The translations under genes were made by a program, and so were the position numbers. A stretch of DNA of 6,242 nt from JAADDK01 sp964425415. Lineage in GTDB: Archaea > Thermoplasmatota > Thermoplasmata > Thermoplasmatales > Aciduliprofundaceae. Below, one piece after another: positions 6,193-6,242 of the stretch (position 1 is its first letter; the number at the start of each line of letters is the position of its first letter). Location of the stretch: positions 1 through 6,242 of the forward strand of contig CAYRMJ010000073.1 of assembly GCA_964425415.1 (NCBI GenBank). The letters run 5' to 3'. Under the pieces are notes generated by a model, which saw only the letters and a program-made list of their open reading frames with translations, was not told the DNA's origin and did not search any database.

Positions 6193-6242
6193 AATAAGCA
6201 ACTATCCATCCATACCATCCACCAATTTTTTCATTGTTTTAC

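Noticed and set aside
2254..6218. The ATPase and membrane protein as an antiphage defence island
   Set aside because: STAND-TPR proteins do occur in defence, but there is no nuclease, protease, TIR or other effector, no mobile-element trace, and the flanking genes are housekeeping genes. I kept only the weaker partner hypothesis.

Overview
The window is from an archaeon. The signs are a tRNA-His gene with a bulge-helix-bulge intron, a four-cysteine DNA primase large subunit, an archaeal AK6/Fap7-type kinase, a probable archaeal lipid head-group synthase, TATA boxes placed almost on start codons, and an oligo-T terminator with no hairpin. By eye the base composition is moderate to low G+C. The short-leader promoter style would fit a Thermoplasmata-like euryarchaeon such as the Aciduliprofundum/DHVE2 group, but that placement is a guess.

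Plus strand, left end: tRNA-His (GTG) with a 55-nt intron occupies 3-130. Only 4 nt later comes priL, the iron-sulfur large subunit of DNA primase (135-1199). The tRNA promoter lies outside the window. priL has no promoter or Shine-Dalgarno sequence of its own, so it is probably transcribed with the tRNA.

Minus strand, read from right to left: a small protein with a long amphipathic helix and two membrane segments (about 6137-5793) has its own TATA box. A second TATA box then drives a very large STAND-type ATPase (5733-2254). Next, 7 nt away, is an AK6/Fap7-type kinase (2246-1728, TTG start), followed with a 10-nt overlap by a CDP-alcohol phosphatidyltransferase, probably archaetidylinositol phosphate synthase (1737-1153). 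The last three genes look like one translationally coupled operon. It meets priL tail to tail with a 47-nt overlap, and its likely oligo-U terminator lies inside the lysine-rich 3' end of priL.

The most unusual gene is the ATPase. Its P-loop and Walker B strand are about 370 residues apart because two DUF835-like domains are inserted between them, a complete one and a shorter diverged one. A winged-helix-like segment and a long TPR array follow. This suggests a signal-sensing STAND switch with the sensor built into the nucleotide-binding core. No ligand, partner or effector can be proven from the sequence. The surrounding genes are housekeeping genes, not a recognisable defence island or mobile element. 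No gene-free stretch exceeds about 50 nt.
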